From positions 48,586,475 through 48,650,474 of the forward strand of contig JAKTNV010000003.1 in NCBI GenBank assembly GCA_022747635.1: a stretch of 64,000 nucleotides of DNA, written 5' to 3'. The DNA is from Hetaerina americana. Its lineage: Eukaryota; Arthropoda; Insecta; Odonata; Calopterygidae. Below the pieces are notes generated by a model. It searched no databases. It was not told the DNA's origin and worked only from the letters and a program-made list of their open reading frames with translations. Positions 35,780-46,629 of the stretch are shown piece after piece; position 1 is the first letter of the stretch, and each line of letters starts with the position of its first letter. Made by a program: the position numbers and the translations under genes.

Positions 35780-38290
35780 AAATGATATCCATCTTACTTT
35801 ATCATATGCCATCAAGTTTCTTGGGTTACATGATAGCACAGACTTTGATTGATTCCCTCACATAAGGGCTATTATTGTCAGCATAACATCTGGCACCTTC
35901 CTTATTAGAAAGCTGGAATTGATTGCTTTCCTAGACATCCTGAAACTCATATTCCATGCAAAAATTTAGTCATAACTTGTATGGCAATATAATGTGGGGA
36001 CAGAATAGCCTTACAATAATGGAATTCTCATTCCAAAAAATGGCCCTTAGTTTTATTAAGCCTACATTCCTATTTCCTTGATAGAACCCTATCTCAGAAA
36101 CATGCTATACTCATCCATTCCCTCATTATACACACTAAACTGCACCTCATTTATCAAACTCTAAACTTTTTCCCACCAATCATCAAATGTATTGCTGCCA
36201 TAGTCAAAATATTGGCAACGTGCATACCAATAACTGCTCCTTAACACTATGGCAGAAACGCCCTCACCATGCACCTCCAATGATATAGAATAAAATCCCT
36301 TCCAAAGCAAAATTGATCATATCTCTCCCAAACTGCAAGAAAAATATGAAAAAAATTGCCGATTTTCTTGAAAACATTAATTGCTCCAAATTTTAAATGA
36401 TTAACACAACATAATATGCTCTATCTGTTATTGAATTAAGTATTCTAATGTGCTTGTTTCCTCTCATCTAGATGATTGTGTATATGTATGTTCTATATTC
36501 TTTTACTTATTTAATTAATTTAGAGAATTTCTACGCTACTTTTTATCCAACTGACATAAAAGTTATAATTGCCAGAATATAGAATATCTTTCCACAGTAT
36601 AAAATTTCTATTGTGCAGTTCATATACATGCTATCAAATGTTTACAACATGATTTCTGGCATTACATTAATTTTAAGTTCCTATTCCCAAAGATAATTTG
36701 GAATATGAAGTGAACGTCTTTAGCTTCCCCAGAAATATGAAGACTAAGACATACATTAAAGCTGAGAGGGGCTCACTTGAGCACAACAACAGTGAACCTA
36801 TTTAGAATTGATATGGAAGCTGAATAAAGAAGTGAGGACATTACTGGAAAATTTACATTAGGAAAAGAATGTTAGGTGTCATATATCAAAATTCCGACTT
36901 CGTGAAGAGCAACGACGATTAAGACATTATGGCACTGATACAGTGAATGAAAAAGAAAATATGAAAGAGAATATTGCTACGCACCAGAAGACAGGATAAA
37001 GCGCAGTATATCGACACAGAGAGAAAAACCGCAAATGAAAAAGGCATAATACTTGTAAATATTTATCTGACTCCCAGCAATCCAAATATTATCCCACTTT
37101 TCAAAATGAATTGCTATAACCATCGATAGTCGATCGTTCGTCGATACCTTCGATATACTTTACGCTAGGTCTAATTACTGAATGCAATGAATTTGGTGGG
37201 TTTTAACATAGAATAATACTTACAAGAATATTATAAAAAATTAATATCATTCCATGGTATGATCGTGTAACCATGATTTCGTTTACTTGTATCGAATTAG
37301 AGGCGACGAAAGTTCTATATGTCCGTGGTTCAATTGGTACCTATTTAAATGGCCGAAAGGTCGAGTAACCTATTAGTCGTTATTTTTTTGTCCATAAGAC
37401 CATTTTTAGTTTTGTTTGAAGCTTTGTGAGCCTTAATTCTGTGCTCCGGGTATAAAACAGATTGGTGTGTAATAGTTAAGAAGTTGTCTTTTGATTTCAT
37501 TGCCGTTATTTTATTCTATCTAACCTCTCCAACAATCTCACACTACCTAGGCCTCGGTAATATTAACAAAAAATATGTTTAAAAAAAGTTGAGAAACTAA
37601 TGCATCCTCGATAATAGATTCATATTTTGTCGGTATCATCATTATTTAGTATTTTCAAGAAAAATTTCTTCTTGAATTACTTTTGAATTGCAGGTTAGTA
37701 CATCAAAATCATTCGACATACTTGCTCTGAATATGTTGAGGTGTTCCTCCATTTCTGCATTTGATGACCATTTTAGATTTTCCTGATTAATTAAGTGTAT
37801 GCGGCAGAGAAAGCTTTTAGGTTACATTAATAATAGCTTTTATTTTTTTGTTACGAAATAACACAGTAATCATCCAAATAAATGCAATAGTGTACAAGAA
37901 CATACATTAATACAGACTAAAAACAGTTCAAGATGTTCATGGATATAAAGAGACTGAATATGATACAAGTCAGAAATTTTTACTTAGGCAGCACATATGA
38001 GTACTGTATACATATGTACTAGTAATACATAGCCATTTTCTATTAATCCATATAGGTGTCAAATGCTTTCTTTTGCATGAGGTTTATTGAGGATTTTCTT
38101 TTGGAGCGATGCTAATGCCTTGATCATGGAAGGTATTTTGTTGAATATTACCATAGTATTACACATATTACTATGTTACATCCAAAGTTAGATGTAATAT
38201 CTCCCTCAGACCTAGCTGGAGTATTTATATGCAAATATATAATATTAAGAATGAAGTAGATTACTGCCCGTGTTGTGTTTCTTCTTTTAC

Positions 38291-38545
38291 ACTCTGAAAT
38301 TTTGGGAGCTTTAAAGGAACATGATGTTGTGACGAACCTCATGGGCTGTGGCACTTTGCACATGAGTACAAATGCCTGTGACATTGTGTGTACAGTATTT
38401 CATCACAACATCATGTTCCTTTAAAGACCCCAAAATTTCAGAGTATAAGAGCACGCATTGACAGCTTAACTGGCTAAAGCACTCGGCCGGAAACCAAGGG
38501 ATCTGGGTTTGAATCCTGGTCAAGGCAAATGATTTTTACAATCTG
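38291..38545 (+). mobile_element. tRNA-like SINE (family B) with a fold-back 5' extension
   Basis: The tRNA-like part on the plus strand is GACAGCTTAACTGGCTAAAG (A-box region) and GGGTTTGAATCCTGGTCAAG (B box). Upstream, a 42-bp segment (38291-38332, ACTCTGAAATTTTGGGAGCT...) is followed 70 bp later by its near-perfect inverted copy (38403-38444), forming a fold-back. Only the second arm belongs to the normal SINE layout; the first is an inverted extra copy. Confidence 0.75.
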
Positions 38546-39784
38546 AAATTATTGCTATGTAACCTACCAGTTAATTAACTTCCAGTACATCAACCTCGGA
38601 TAAAGGAGGAAGTGGAAGAAAGTGGTGATTTGTTGTGACTAGTTTTCACACACTTCCCCAAAACCCACATCCTCAAAATAGATGTTGGGCAGATAAAACT
38701 CGGTAAAAATAATGGAAGACTGTGAAAAATTAGAACACGCTTTGAAAATTCAATGATAGCTTTGCTAATTATTATCACTCAATGGGATGCTTGGGAACTG
38801 TTTCAAAGCATTGTAAACATACTTTTCAAGTGAAGAGTGATATTCAAGCAATATATCTCCAAAAACACCAACATATTTTGATATAAAATTTCAAAACCCT
38901 CTCACTTGGCAGGCACAACTATTTGATTGATTGCATGAAAATATATTCATGAAAAATTTTATGAAATAATTCAGGAATTATTTTATTTAGCAAGACAACT
39001 GACTAGGAGAGTTGAAGGAATTAGCTATAAACTGTACATTTCCCTTCTCCTACTCTCATTCACAATCTTAAAACAAAGACAATTTATTGCCACTTCACTG
39101 TAAGAACTCACCATAGGCACATGCCAAGAGACTTAGACCAAAACTGAAATGTTTAACTGTATATTTATAATAAACAATTTATTAGGGTAAGGATTGACTT
39201 GACAGCAATGGAATGGAAAGACAAGAGGAAAGTTTATATGCTCAGCAATATTCGGCATCCACCAACATAAGAAAACTACTGTGATAACTATGAAATGCTA
39301 GCTGACCAACCTATTTGGAAGATTAGATATATCACATAGGCTATATTGACAAAGAAGACAGGATGGCAAACCGTTATTCCACCAGGAGGTCCATTATTTT
39401 TTCAGATTTTTTTTTAGACACATTACAAAATAGAGGAAAGCGTATCTACTAGATACTAAACTCATTACTCAGAGTTTCAAAATATTCTTTCTTCCTGGTT
39501 CCTCTGAACCTAAGAAGAAAGGAAGGATTGAGGGGATTGGCGGTGAACATCTGGGGCTATGTCCCCAGTAGCAGTTCATTAAGGGGACCCTATTCTGGGC
39601 ACCCGCTTGAGTCTCCACTTTATTAATGACTAACTGCATGTCACAGGATAGTCCCCAAATGAACTCAACTATATAGTCTAATTTTGACTATATAAGCTAG
39701 AAACAGCATCAAACAATATCTCCATCAATTCTGTTAGTGTTCAGGTAATTGCAAGGGCAAGGGTCTGAATGACAAAAAAACCAA

Positions 39785-39895
39785 AGTAATTGACCGGGAG
39801 GTTGGTTTGATAGGTTATGGTAGGAGTTCACCTAATACTTAACCCTATAAAAATGTGAAATCCAAACATCACAGGGCACAGGAGCCAGTTGAGTG
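39785..39895 (-). mobile_element. tRNA-derived SINE (family A), 3' fragment
   Basis: Diverged match to the body of the SINE at 14038-14311 in the same orientation (GGTTGGTTTGATAGGTTATG, TCACCTAATACTTAACCCTA, CATCACAGGG). The tRNA head is missing. Confidence 0.6.
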
Positions 39896-40737
39896 ACAAA
39901 ATTTGAAGAACAATAAGATTATGTTTGTTGATATGTGGTTGCCATCTTCCATTTCAGTTCAAAAATAGTTCGCACCTACAAGTTAAACACCTTTCTTCAG
40001 CATGGTCACTCAGTAATTAAAGATATCATCGGTACTTGGCTTGAATCTCAGTTGCCATTCAAATTGTATACAGATTTAATACTGAAATATGCATTAAAAA
40101 CAACAGGATTTATTATTAGAAACTCTTTTTCCCTCCATTGCATTCTTGCATTGAAATGCTGCCCTACACCAAGTTTGCATGATGTAAATTAGAACATTCC
40201 TCAGTTGTATCTATCTCTATTTATAAAATACCTACATCATTCTAGCATTGATAAAGTATCTACCTAGAGCATCAATTCTTTACTAAATTAACTTTAGATT
40301 ATGAATTCCAGGGTTTTATTAGATCAATCCCGTCAGAATGGTTATCTTAACCAACATACTCTGACATAAGGGCATTATTTGAATTATTGTATCTATGGAA
40401 AATTATCAATTTTTGCTTGGATTGCTACCACAGTCTCTCTAATTTGACATTGCAAATATCCAAGCAGATGATTAGAAATTCACATATTTTTGTTCTTAAT
40501 GTCTGTAAAAGTAATTATATCATCGATTTCCCAATTATCTTAATGCAGGTACCTATGTAAAAACTATGGTGTGGATTTCAGTTTATAAAAATAAAAAATA
40601 TATAGATTGTTAACCAATATACTGGTTAAAGTTAACTAGTCTAAATTACAATGCATTCCTTTAATAAATGTGATGACACTACTATAAAAAAACAATTTTT
40701 TTAACATTCCTCCCAATAAATTAAATTCAGTACCTAC

Positions 40738-40900
40738 CTGTTCATGTCATGTCCACTCAATACAATCATTTCAATAATATATAGAGAGATTGCACTGCCT
40801 CCATCTTCTAACGGTGACTTCCAGCACAATTTAACAGAATCTCCAGACAATGGAATCACATTGAGAGGGCCTTGGGGTAGACTTGGAGGAAAATAAGATC
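40738..40900 (-). CDS. FN3-array gene exon 7: N-terminal half of FN3 domain 5
   Basis: A 163-nt exon, phase 1 to 2, has acceptor TTAACTCTTACTAG and donor ACAG|GTAGGT. It encodes SYFPPSLPQGPLNVIPLSG, DSVKLCWKSPLEDGGSAISL and YIIEMIVLSGHDMN. The B-strand Trp with the SPxxDGG turn marks the front half of an FN3 domain. A second possible acceptor (TTTCCTCCAAG) lies 16 nt inside but would change the phase, so the outer one is preferred. It connects to the exon at 31631-31785 across a 9-kb intron that holds the nested LINE/Penelope/SINE complex. Confidence 0.85.
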
Positions 40901-41776
40901 CTAGTAAGAGTTAACAATATGATAGAATTGGTGGGAATATCTTTAATTGCATAAAAATACAAAGGAGAAAAAATCACATAGCTGTTTCTTTCATCAATAC
41001 TTAATTTTTTTCACTTCCACACACTAAACTTTTCCAGGATATAATTTCAAGGTATTTGTATCACAACAAAAGTTATCTCAGCACAACACAATTGGGCATG
41101 GGGAAACATAAAAAGGATTCCAGATGAAGTGGAAAAAAATTATTCATGCTAGGTTGTTCAATATGTGTGGAATAGGAGCATACGGTGAATTCTTCTCCCT
41201 AAAGTATGCATACACATTTTTCCACGAGTTGGATTACAACATGGGACAACACAATAAGTAATTAACAACAATAGGATCAAATCGTGTTTAAATGGTAAAT
41301 TTGATGTAATCAATTTTTTATGAGTCGAATGCTTGTGTTCAGAGCATGTATTTGGTTTAGTCTAGTTTTCATTGTAAATTACAAATCCTAGTATGTACTT
41401 GTGCAGGGTTTAAGACTGATTGACTTGAATTATGTGCACCCAATTTTATAATGTGGCCATTCAGAACATAAAATTTTAAATATTATGTTTAATCAGAGCA
41501 AGGAAGCAAACAAACTACTGTAGAAAAACACTTGTATTGCAACAAAAGATTTTTTCAACCTCTGCACAGACTAAGATGAAAAGTAAAAATATTATTTCAG
41601 GTGCCAATGACAAGAAGCATGAAAACAATCATCGAAGACTTTCATTGTTCACAGTGATCATAAACTTCAAACAGGGAAGAACTACTTTCTCCCTGTATTA
41701 CATAAATTAATAATGTGTTCCAATAAAGTAAAATTATTTCATACTAGGCATTCCTTTATTGCAGGTTGATGATGGG

Positions 41777-42134
41777 TAGTAGTAGTTTTGAGAGGAGGCA
41801 ACCAACAGCTGAGGTCATCTGCACCATAGGGGATGGATAGGAAAGGATGAAGGGTGGAGAGAAACCTGGCGTCGGCATTAGCCTACTCTTTATGAAAGGT
41901 GCCAAGGGGTCCGCAGTTTAATGTCCCATCTGACGGACGGCGTACTTACTAACTCAAAGTGCCCTCCACTAAGCGCCTCAAGTAAGGATCAAGATATCTC
42001 TGAAAAATATTCAACATCACCAGGATTTGAACCCGGGTGGGCCCTCTGAGGTCCCACCCGGGTTCCCGGGAACCCGGGTTGAAGCCCTCTGGGTGGGAAG
42101 CCAGTACATTAGCCCCCGCACCATCTCGATCCTC
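41777..42134 (-). mobile_element. tRNA-derived SINE (family C) with 11-bp target duplication
   Basis: It is flanked by TTGATGATGGG (41766-41776, 42135-42145). On the minus strand it has a head GGATCGAGATGGTGCGGGGG, a B box in GGGTTCAAATCCTGGTGATG, and a body with GGGACATTAAACTGCGGACC and CCTTGGCACCTTTCATAAAG. It has a CTACTACTA-type tail. The region before the B box is expanded by a duplication creating three CCCGGG sites in a 22-bp perfect palindrome (42057-42078). Confidence 0.87.
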
Positions 42135-42429
42135 TTGATGATGGGCTTTTGCATACTCTCATATCTCATCTGTAGAAAAAGCCACACACAGAATCTCCGT
42201 CATAAATATAAAGGTCATTCATAAGTACTATTCATTGACAGAGAAACCAATGATCATCTGCTTCACCTTCATCCATGGATACAATCCTAATACAAATCAG
42301 GTATGATGGAATTTGTGCCACCTGGACACCTACACATATTTTTTAGTTTCATAATCTTTTGCCATTGGTTAATCACCAATGCTCCACTCCAAGCAGCTTT
42401 ATTAGATGACCTAAATGCTTATTAAATGA

Positions 42430-43390
42430 AGTATACAAGGTATCTTTCCACTGTCCTTAGAAACAGCATCAACCACTACAGATTCCTGTTACACACGGAA
42501 CTGTGCCAAGAGCAAGAGCTGTGTTGGATGGGCAGTGGAAAGATACATTTTATTCTACATTTAATTAACATGAACTTCCACAAAGTTGAGCCGGAAACGA
42601 TTGAAGACCTAAATGCTGGTGTAACCCATGGCAATTAGAATTAAGCTTATAAGAGTGCATAGTAATGAATCTTTCGAAAAAGAGCAATTCCCCCCCAAAG
42701 GTCTACTGGATCAGGAACACCAAAATAGAAAGTGTAGACTTGATTAAATACATGGGTTTTATCCTCACTCCAAACCTCTCCTGATTGAAACATATATGGA
42801 AAATATGGGAACAAGCTAACGAAAATATTAGTATTTATTAGAAGAGTATTTGGTAAATGTGATGAAAAGGTTAAAGAGAAATGTTCTCTTTCACTGACTA
42901 GGCCTCATTTAGAATATACTGCTAGTAGATGGAATCCTCATGAAGTTGGATTGATTGCTGAATTGGATTACATGCAGCAGAGAAGAACCTGACTTGTAAA
43001 GTGTTGTCATGATAAACTAAGGAGCGCATCAAAATTATTAGAGGAGCTTGAGTGAGAATCAAGTAGCAAAGGTTAAATAACAGATTAAATCTCTTGCATA
43101 AATTGGAAGTATGTCTCTTGTGCAATGATGCAGAAAATGTGTTATTAGCCTCATTGTACTATGGTAGGAGAGATTATGTTAATAAAATTTGAGAGATTAA
43201 GCGTATAACAGATGGATTTAAGATGCCATGTTTCCCACAGATCAAAAGGGATAAAAATAATCGTAATGTTTGTCCGACCATGCTAGGAGGGAAAGGTGTT
43301 TCGGTAGAGGGTAATCTAGTGTGTAATCACCCCCTGCCACACACCCTAGGGGTGGCTCACAGGGTACTAAATAAACCAAACTAAATAAAC
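42430..43390 (+). mobile_element. CR1/Jockey-like LINE 3' portion, decayed
   Basis: Broken plus-strand frames carry the post-catalytic RT region: a YMGF-LTPNLS type segment near 42750-42782, KLTKILVFIRRVFGKCD near 42812-42863 and SLTRPHLEYTASRWNPHE near 42890-42943 (the RPxLEYxxxxWNP motif). The 3' UTR block CACCCCCTGCCACACACCCT-GGGGTGGCTC is shared with 17.5 and 18.9 kb. It ends at an AAATAAA-rich tail near 43390. Non-functional. Confidence 0.8.
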
Positions 43391-46300
43391 TTTTAATTAT
43401 GTAGATGCTATCTACTTCAGGGCACCCGCATCATCGCCAAAGCAAAGTGAGAAGCAAATGTAAGGATATCTTCAGAAGGATATCCAGAGAGTGGTTTTTA
43501 ATCGAATTTATTTTATACTGCTTTACTATAAAGCAAAGTTTAAAATAATATTGCTGATTCACTCTCGTGTCCCAACGATCCACTGATTCTGCACCTTGTC
43601 ATTATTTGAATTTTTTCATAATTATGACACTATATGGTATGGGTTAGCATCAATATGTACTCACTATAAGACAAGAAGCCTAATTACAAAGCTGAAGAAG
43701 GATGAAATATTAATTCAAATAACTTTTTATGATAATAGTGTAAATCATTTGAAATATAAGATCAAAATTACCATCTAATCCAATAAAACGAGCAACAAAC
43801 TTTCTGACCAATAACTGTAATCATTGGTCCTAAAGCTCCACCTTCAAAGCTCTACAATATATATTAACATTACAACTTTATGTAAATGTTCATAATTTGT
43901 AGCTTAACATAACTGTAAAAGATGGATTATATTTCACTATCTACAGCAACTATGATATATTTGTATGTCACAATGAACATAGAGGGAGTTTTAAATTATT
44001 CTAATGAATATCTTCACCAGAAGCAGAACATATATTGTTGTAGGAATGATTTTTTTCTTAAATGTATCAATTGCATGGAAGGCAAAAATAATATCTCCAA
44101 GTAGAATTCTAAATAAATGTGACTAATATGTGCTATCTGACTGTAAATTCCTACTAATACAGATTTGACCGGTGTCCAAAAGAGCCAAGACCCACAAAAA
44201 AGAGAGAATCAACAATCTTGTGTTAAACCAGACGCTTTAAATGAAGGCAGACTAGAGATGTTAAGTATTTCATGCTTAATGAGGATATTGTGGTCTGGGT
44301 ACACATTCATAATTTTAATTAATATTTAATGCTACACTTAAAAGGGGATAGATTCATGGCCTGTAGCGGTTAGAAATGTACTGTAACTATCCTTGTTTTT
44401 TTGTATTCAGGGCCTTTGATACTTAATAAACTTTCATATGTTTGGAAAAACCCCTGCCTATATTTCTCATGATCATTTGAAAATTTAATTTAACCAATAA
44501 ATTGATAATTACAAAACCTTACATATAGTCATTCTTACTTTTAGTAGGATATATCAACAAATCATACAAATTAATTGCAAGCATAAATTAATACTTTGAA
44601 CTTGAACTTGTTGAGCATATAAGTATGACGGGATGCCTTTTAAATAAAATCGGTACTTTTGGAGTTTTATCAATGTTTCTGAATGTGCAATGTTGAAATA
44701 TAATTCACTGCATGTGGCTACAGTTATTAAGTTTGATTTGCAACAATAAAGGAGAATATTCCATCAGAAGGAACACAGGATGACCTAGGGTGTTAGTAAA
44801 ATCAAATTTGTGTACAATAAAGAAGGTTCTCCACTCTTTTCGTTCACTGGACCTATCCTAAGAGCAAGGTTTTTGAACTTACGATGCTTCTGACTGTATC
44901 TGAAATCATTTGAGCATGTTCAAATAATTAATCTGAGTATATATCAATAAGTATATCATATTTTTGCATCCTTGTCAATTATATATACTATAATGCAAGG
45001 TGTTATGAGATGATAAGCAATGACAGCAGCAGCTGAGCTGGTATCCTTCATGGTATCATTTCCATATCAATGCACAGCAAGAGTATCACAAGTCACAAAC
45101 GAAAAATTTCCATCACAAATATGAAACAACATAAACATATGAAGCAGGCAATTTGAATATTATCTTTTACCATTTACTCATTCTGCAAGCCTACTATAAA
45201 TGAGGCCATACTAGCCAATACCTACGAGGAAAATAATAAAAATACAAAAGCTTTTCTATTTTCCTTGGTTTTATTTTTCAATCTGTACATGGCACAAAAC
45301 TAATGAAAACATTATAAATACATATTGATGACCTACCACAAGTGGACTCAAGCAACTGGAATTGATTGTATGCACCTATATTTTCCTCCTTGTTCGCTAC
45401 AGAGTCCAATGTGTGGAGGTTGTATAATATATTTTCAGTCATAATATATCATCGTCAGTTGTTTTCTGTTAGTTTTGATAACCTCAGATTCCGATGGCAA
45501 CAACAAAGAGAAATATATCACAGTATTTTCCTCTACAGGCAATCAATTTCATGATCATCACAACAAAGGTATAGGAAGATATCCTCATATAACTAATTAA
45601 ATATTCACATTTAGACTTTACTATGATAAAAATTATGAAAATTTCTGGCATCCTGGGAAAATAGGATAAATTATATCTTTGTCTTATCATCAAAATTGTG
45701 TTTTTTATATAACATCTTTTCATTTACTCTTGATGGAATAAACAAAACATATCACATGAAAAGATTCCATCACTAAAAGATAGATATAAAATACATCATT
45801 TTCTGATTGCCAGTATTTACAAAAATAATGAAGGGTAAACATACACCAAACAATAATTTTTTGGTCCATGAGAAATAGTCTCTCTATGATTTTGTTTGTT
45901 CAGGCACATCTGTTTCAAAGTTTAAAATATGATCACAGTCAGTTCTGCTCCCTGGGTTTGCTTTGCATAGAAGTGGCTCTTGGGACAAGCAGCAGAAAGC
46001 ATGTGACACATTTTAACTTTACCCAGACTTCATAGCCTTCAACTTTTTATTTAGTGTATATCATTTCAATGTATACACTTCCAGAGTAAAAATAAGAGGT
46101 AATTTTCCCAATTGTATATATACTCCATTGCCCTGTCTTTAGGTAGCCTACCTAGAGAGGTGAAAGTTATGTTGCTTGCAGGTCAATGGTGAATAAAAGT
46201 TAAAATAAATTATTTTAAAAAACCCAAACTATTCACAATCTTTGGGATATAGAAAAAGGAAAAGTAAAAAAGCATTTGCAATGCAAGCATTTTTATGCTT

Positions 46301-46452
46301 GGCATTAGGATTTAAGTATGTGGATATGTAAAATAATTAAACTCAACTGCCATGAAAGCAAGAGTAAGATATGCCTTTTCAAACAATTAGCTCATGAAGA
46401 GCATTGGGGTATACTCCTTATTTGAATAACTGTTTAGCATAATGCCAGATAC

Positions 46453-46629
46453 GGAAGAAGTATTCATCCCGCCTGAGAAGAGAAGCACGTGCATATGAAT
46501 GGATGTCAGCATCCATGCCTGCTTCTCGCATCCAGGAAGTTGTTGTCTCTGTGCTGAAGCTGAGAGATGGTGTCTCTTTCTCCCTCTCCCTGCGCATCTC
46601 CTCGTTGGCCAGCTCAGAAGCATCCATTT
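46453..46629 (-). CDS. Candidate cassette exon or alternative terminal exon of the FN3 gene
   Basis: An acceptor (ATTATGAACAG) opens a reading frame that is phase-compatible with exon 6 (G|AA). It begins EMDASELANEEMRRERE, continues with a Ser/Thr-rich stretch (TPSLSFSTETTTSWM), then REAGMDADIHSYARASLLRR and DEYFF. This is not an FN3 or Ig fold; it looks like a charged, disordered linker that could be phosphorylated. A weak donor, C|GTATCT, at 46452 would give a 177-nt exon (59 codons, phase 1 to 1), exactly frame-preserving into the exon at 40900. If that donor is not used, the frame runs 11 more residues to a TAA at 46418 and would end the protein. Both readings are inference. Its coding status rests on the long open frame, phase and composition. 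Confidence 0.55.

Larger units (their letters stand above)
34180..36480 (+). mobile_element. Jockey/CR1-like LINE, decayed, with two nested insertions
   Basis: Plus-strand reverse transcriptase motifs occur in order: KxIPIHK...SNNYHPFSAISSLFK near 34552-34635, LDSKYTI, then HGLFYDLNKAFES resuming after an insertion. IQQGILQGSILEPLLFLVFI lies near 35200-35260 (the usual PQGSILGPLLF), followed by a degraded YxDD box (SLCRxHLMS frame, CGTCGATGACATC near 35303). The tail has FLGLHDSTDF and SHNxYGNIMWGQN-like segments near 35960-36005. Stops abound. The ORF is interrupted by a 202-bp miniature Penelope (34791-34992) and a 283-bp SINE (35497-35779), and reading across each junction restores the motif order. 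Confidence 0.82.
31786..40737 (-). other. FN3-gene intron with nested retroelements
   Basis: This 8.95-kb intron contains SINE remnants at 32038-32225, 38291-38545 and 39785-39895. It also contains a Jockey-like LINE at 34180-36480 that itself carries two insertions. The rest is AT-rich without coding signal. Confidence 0.75.
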
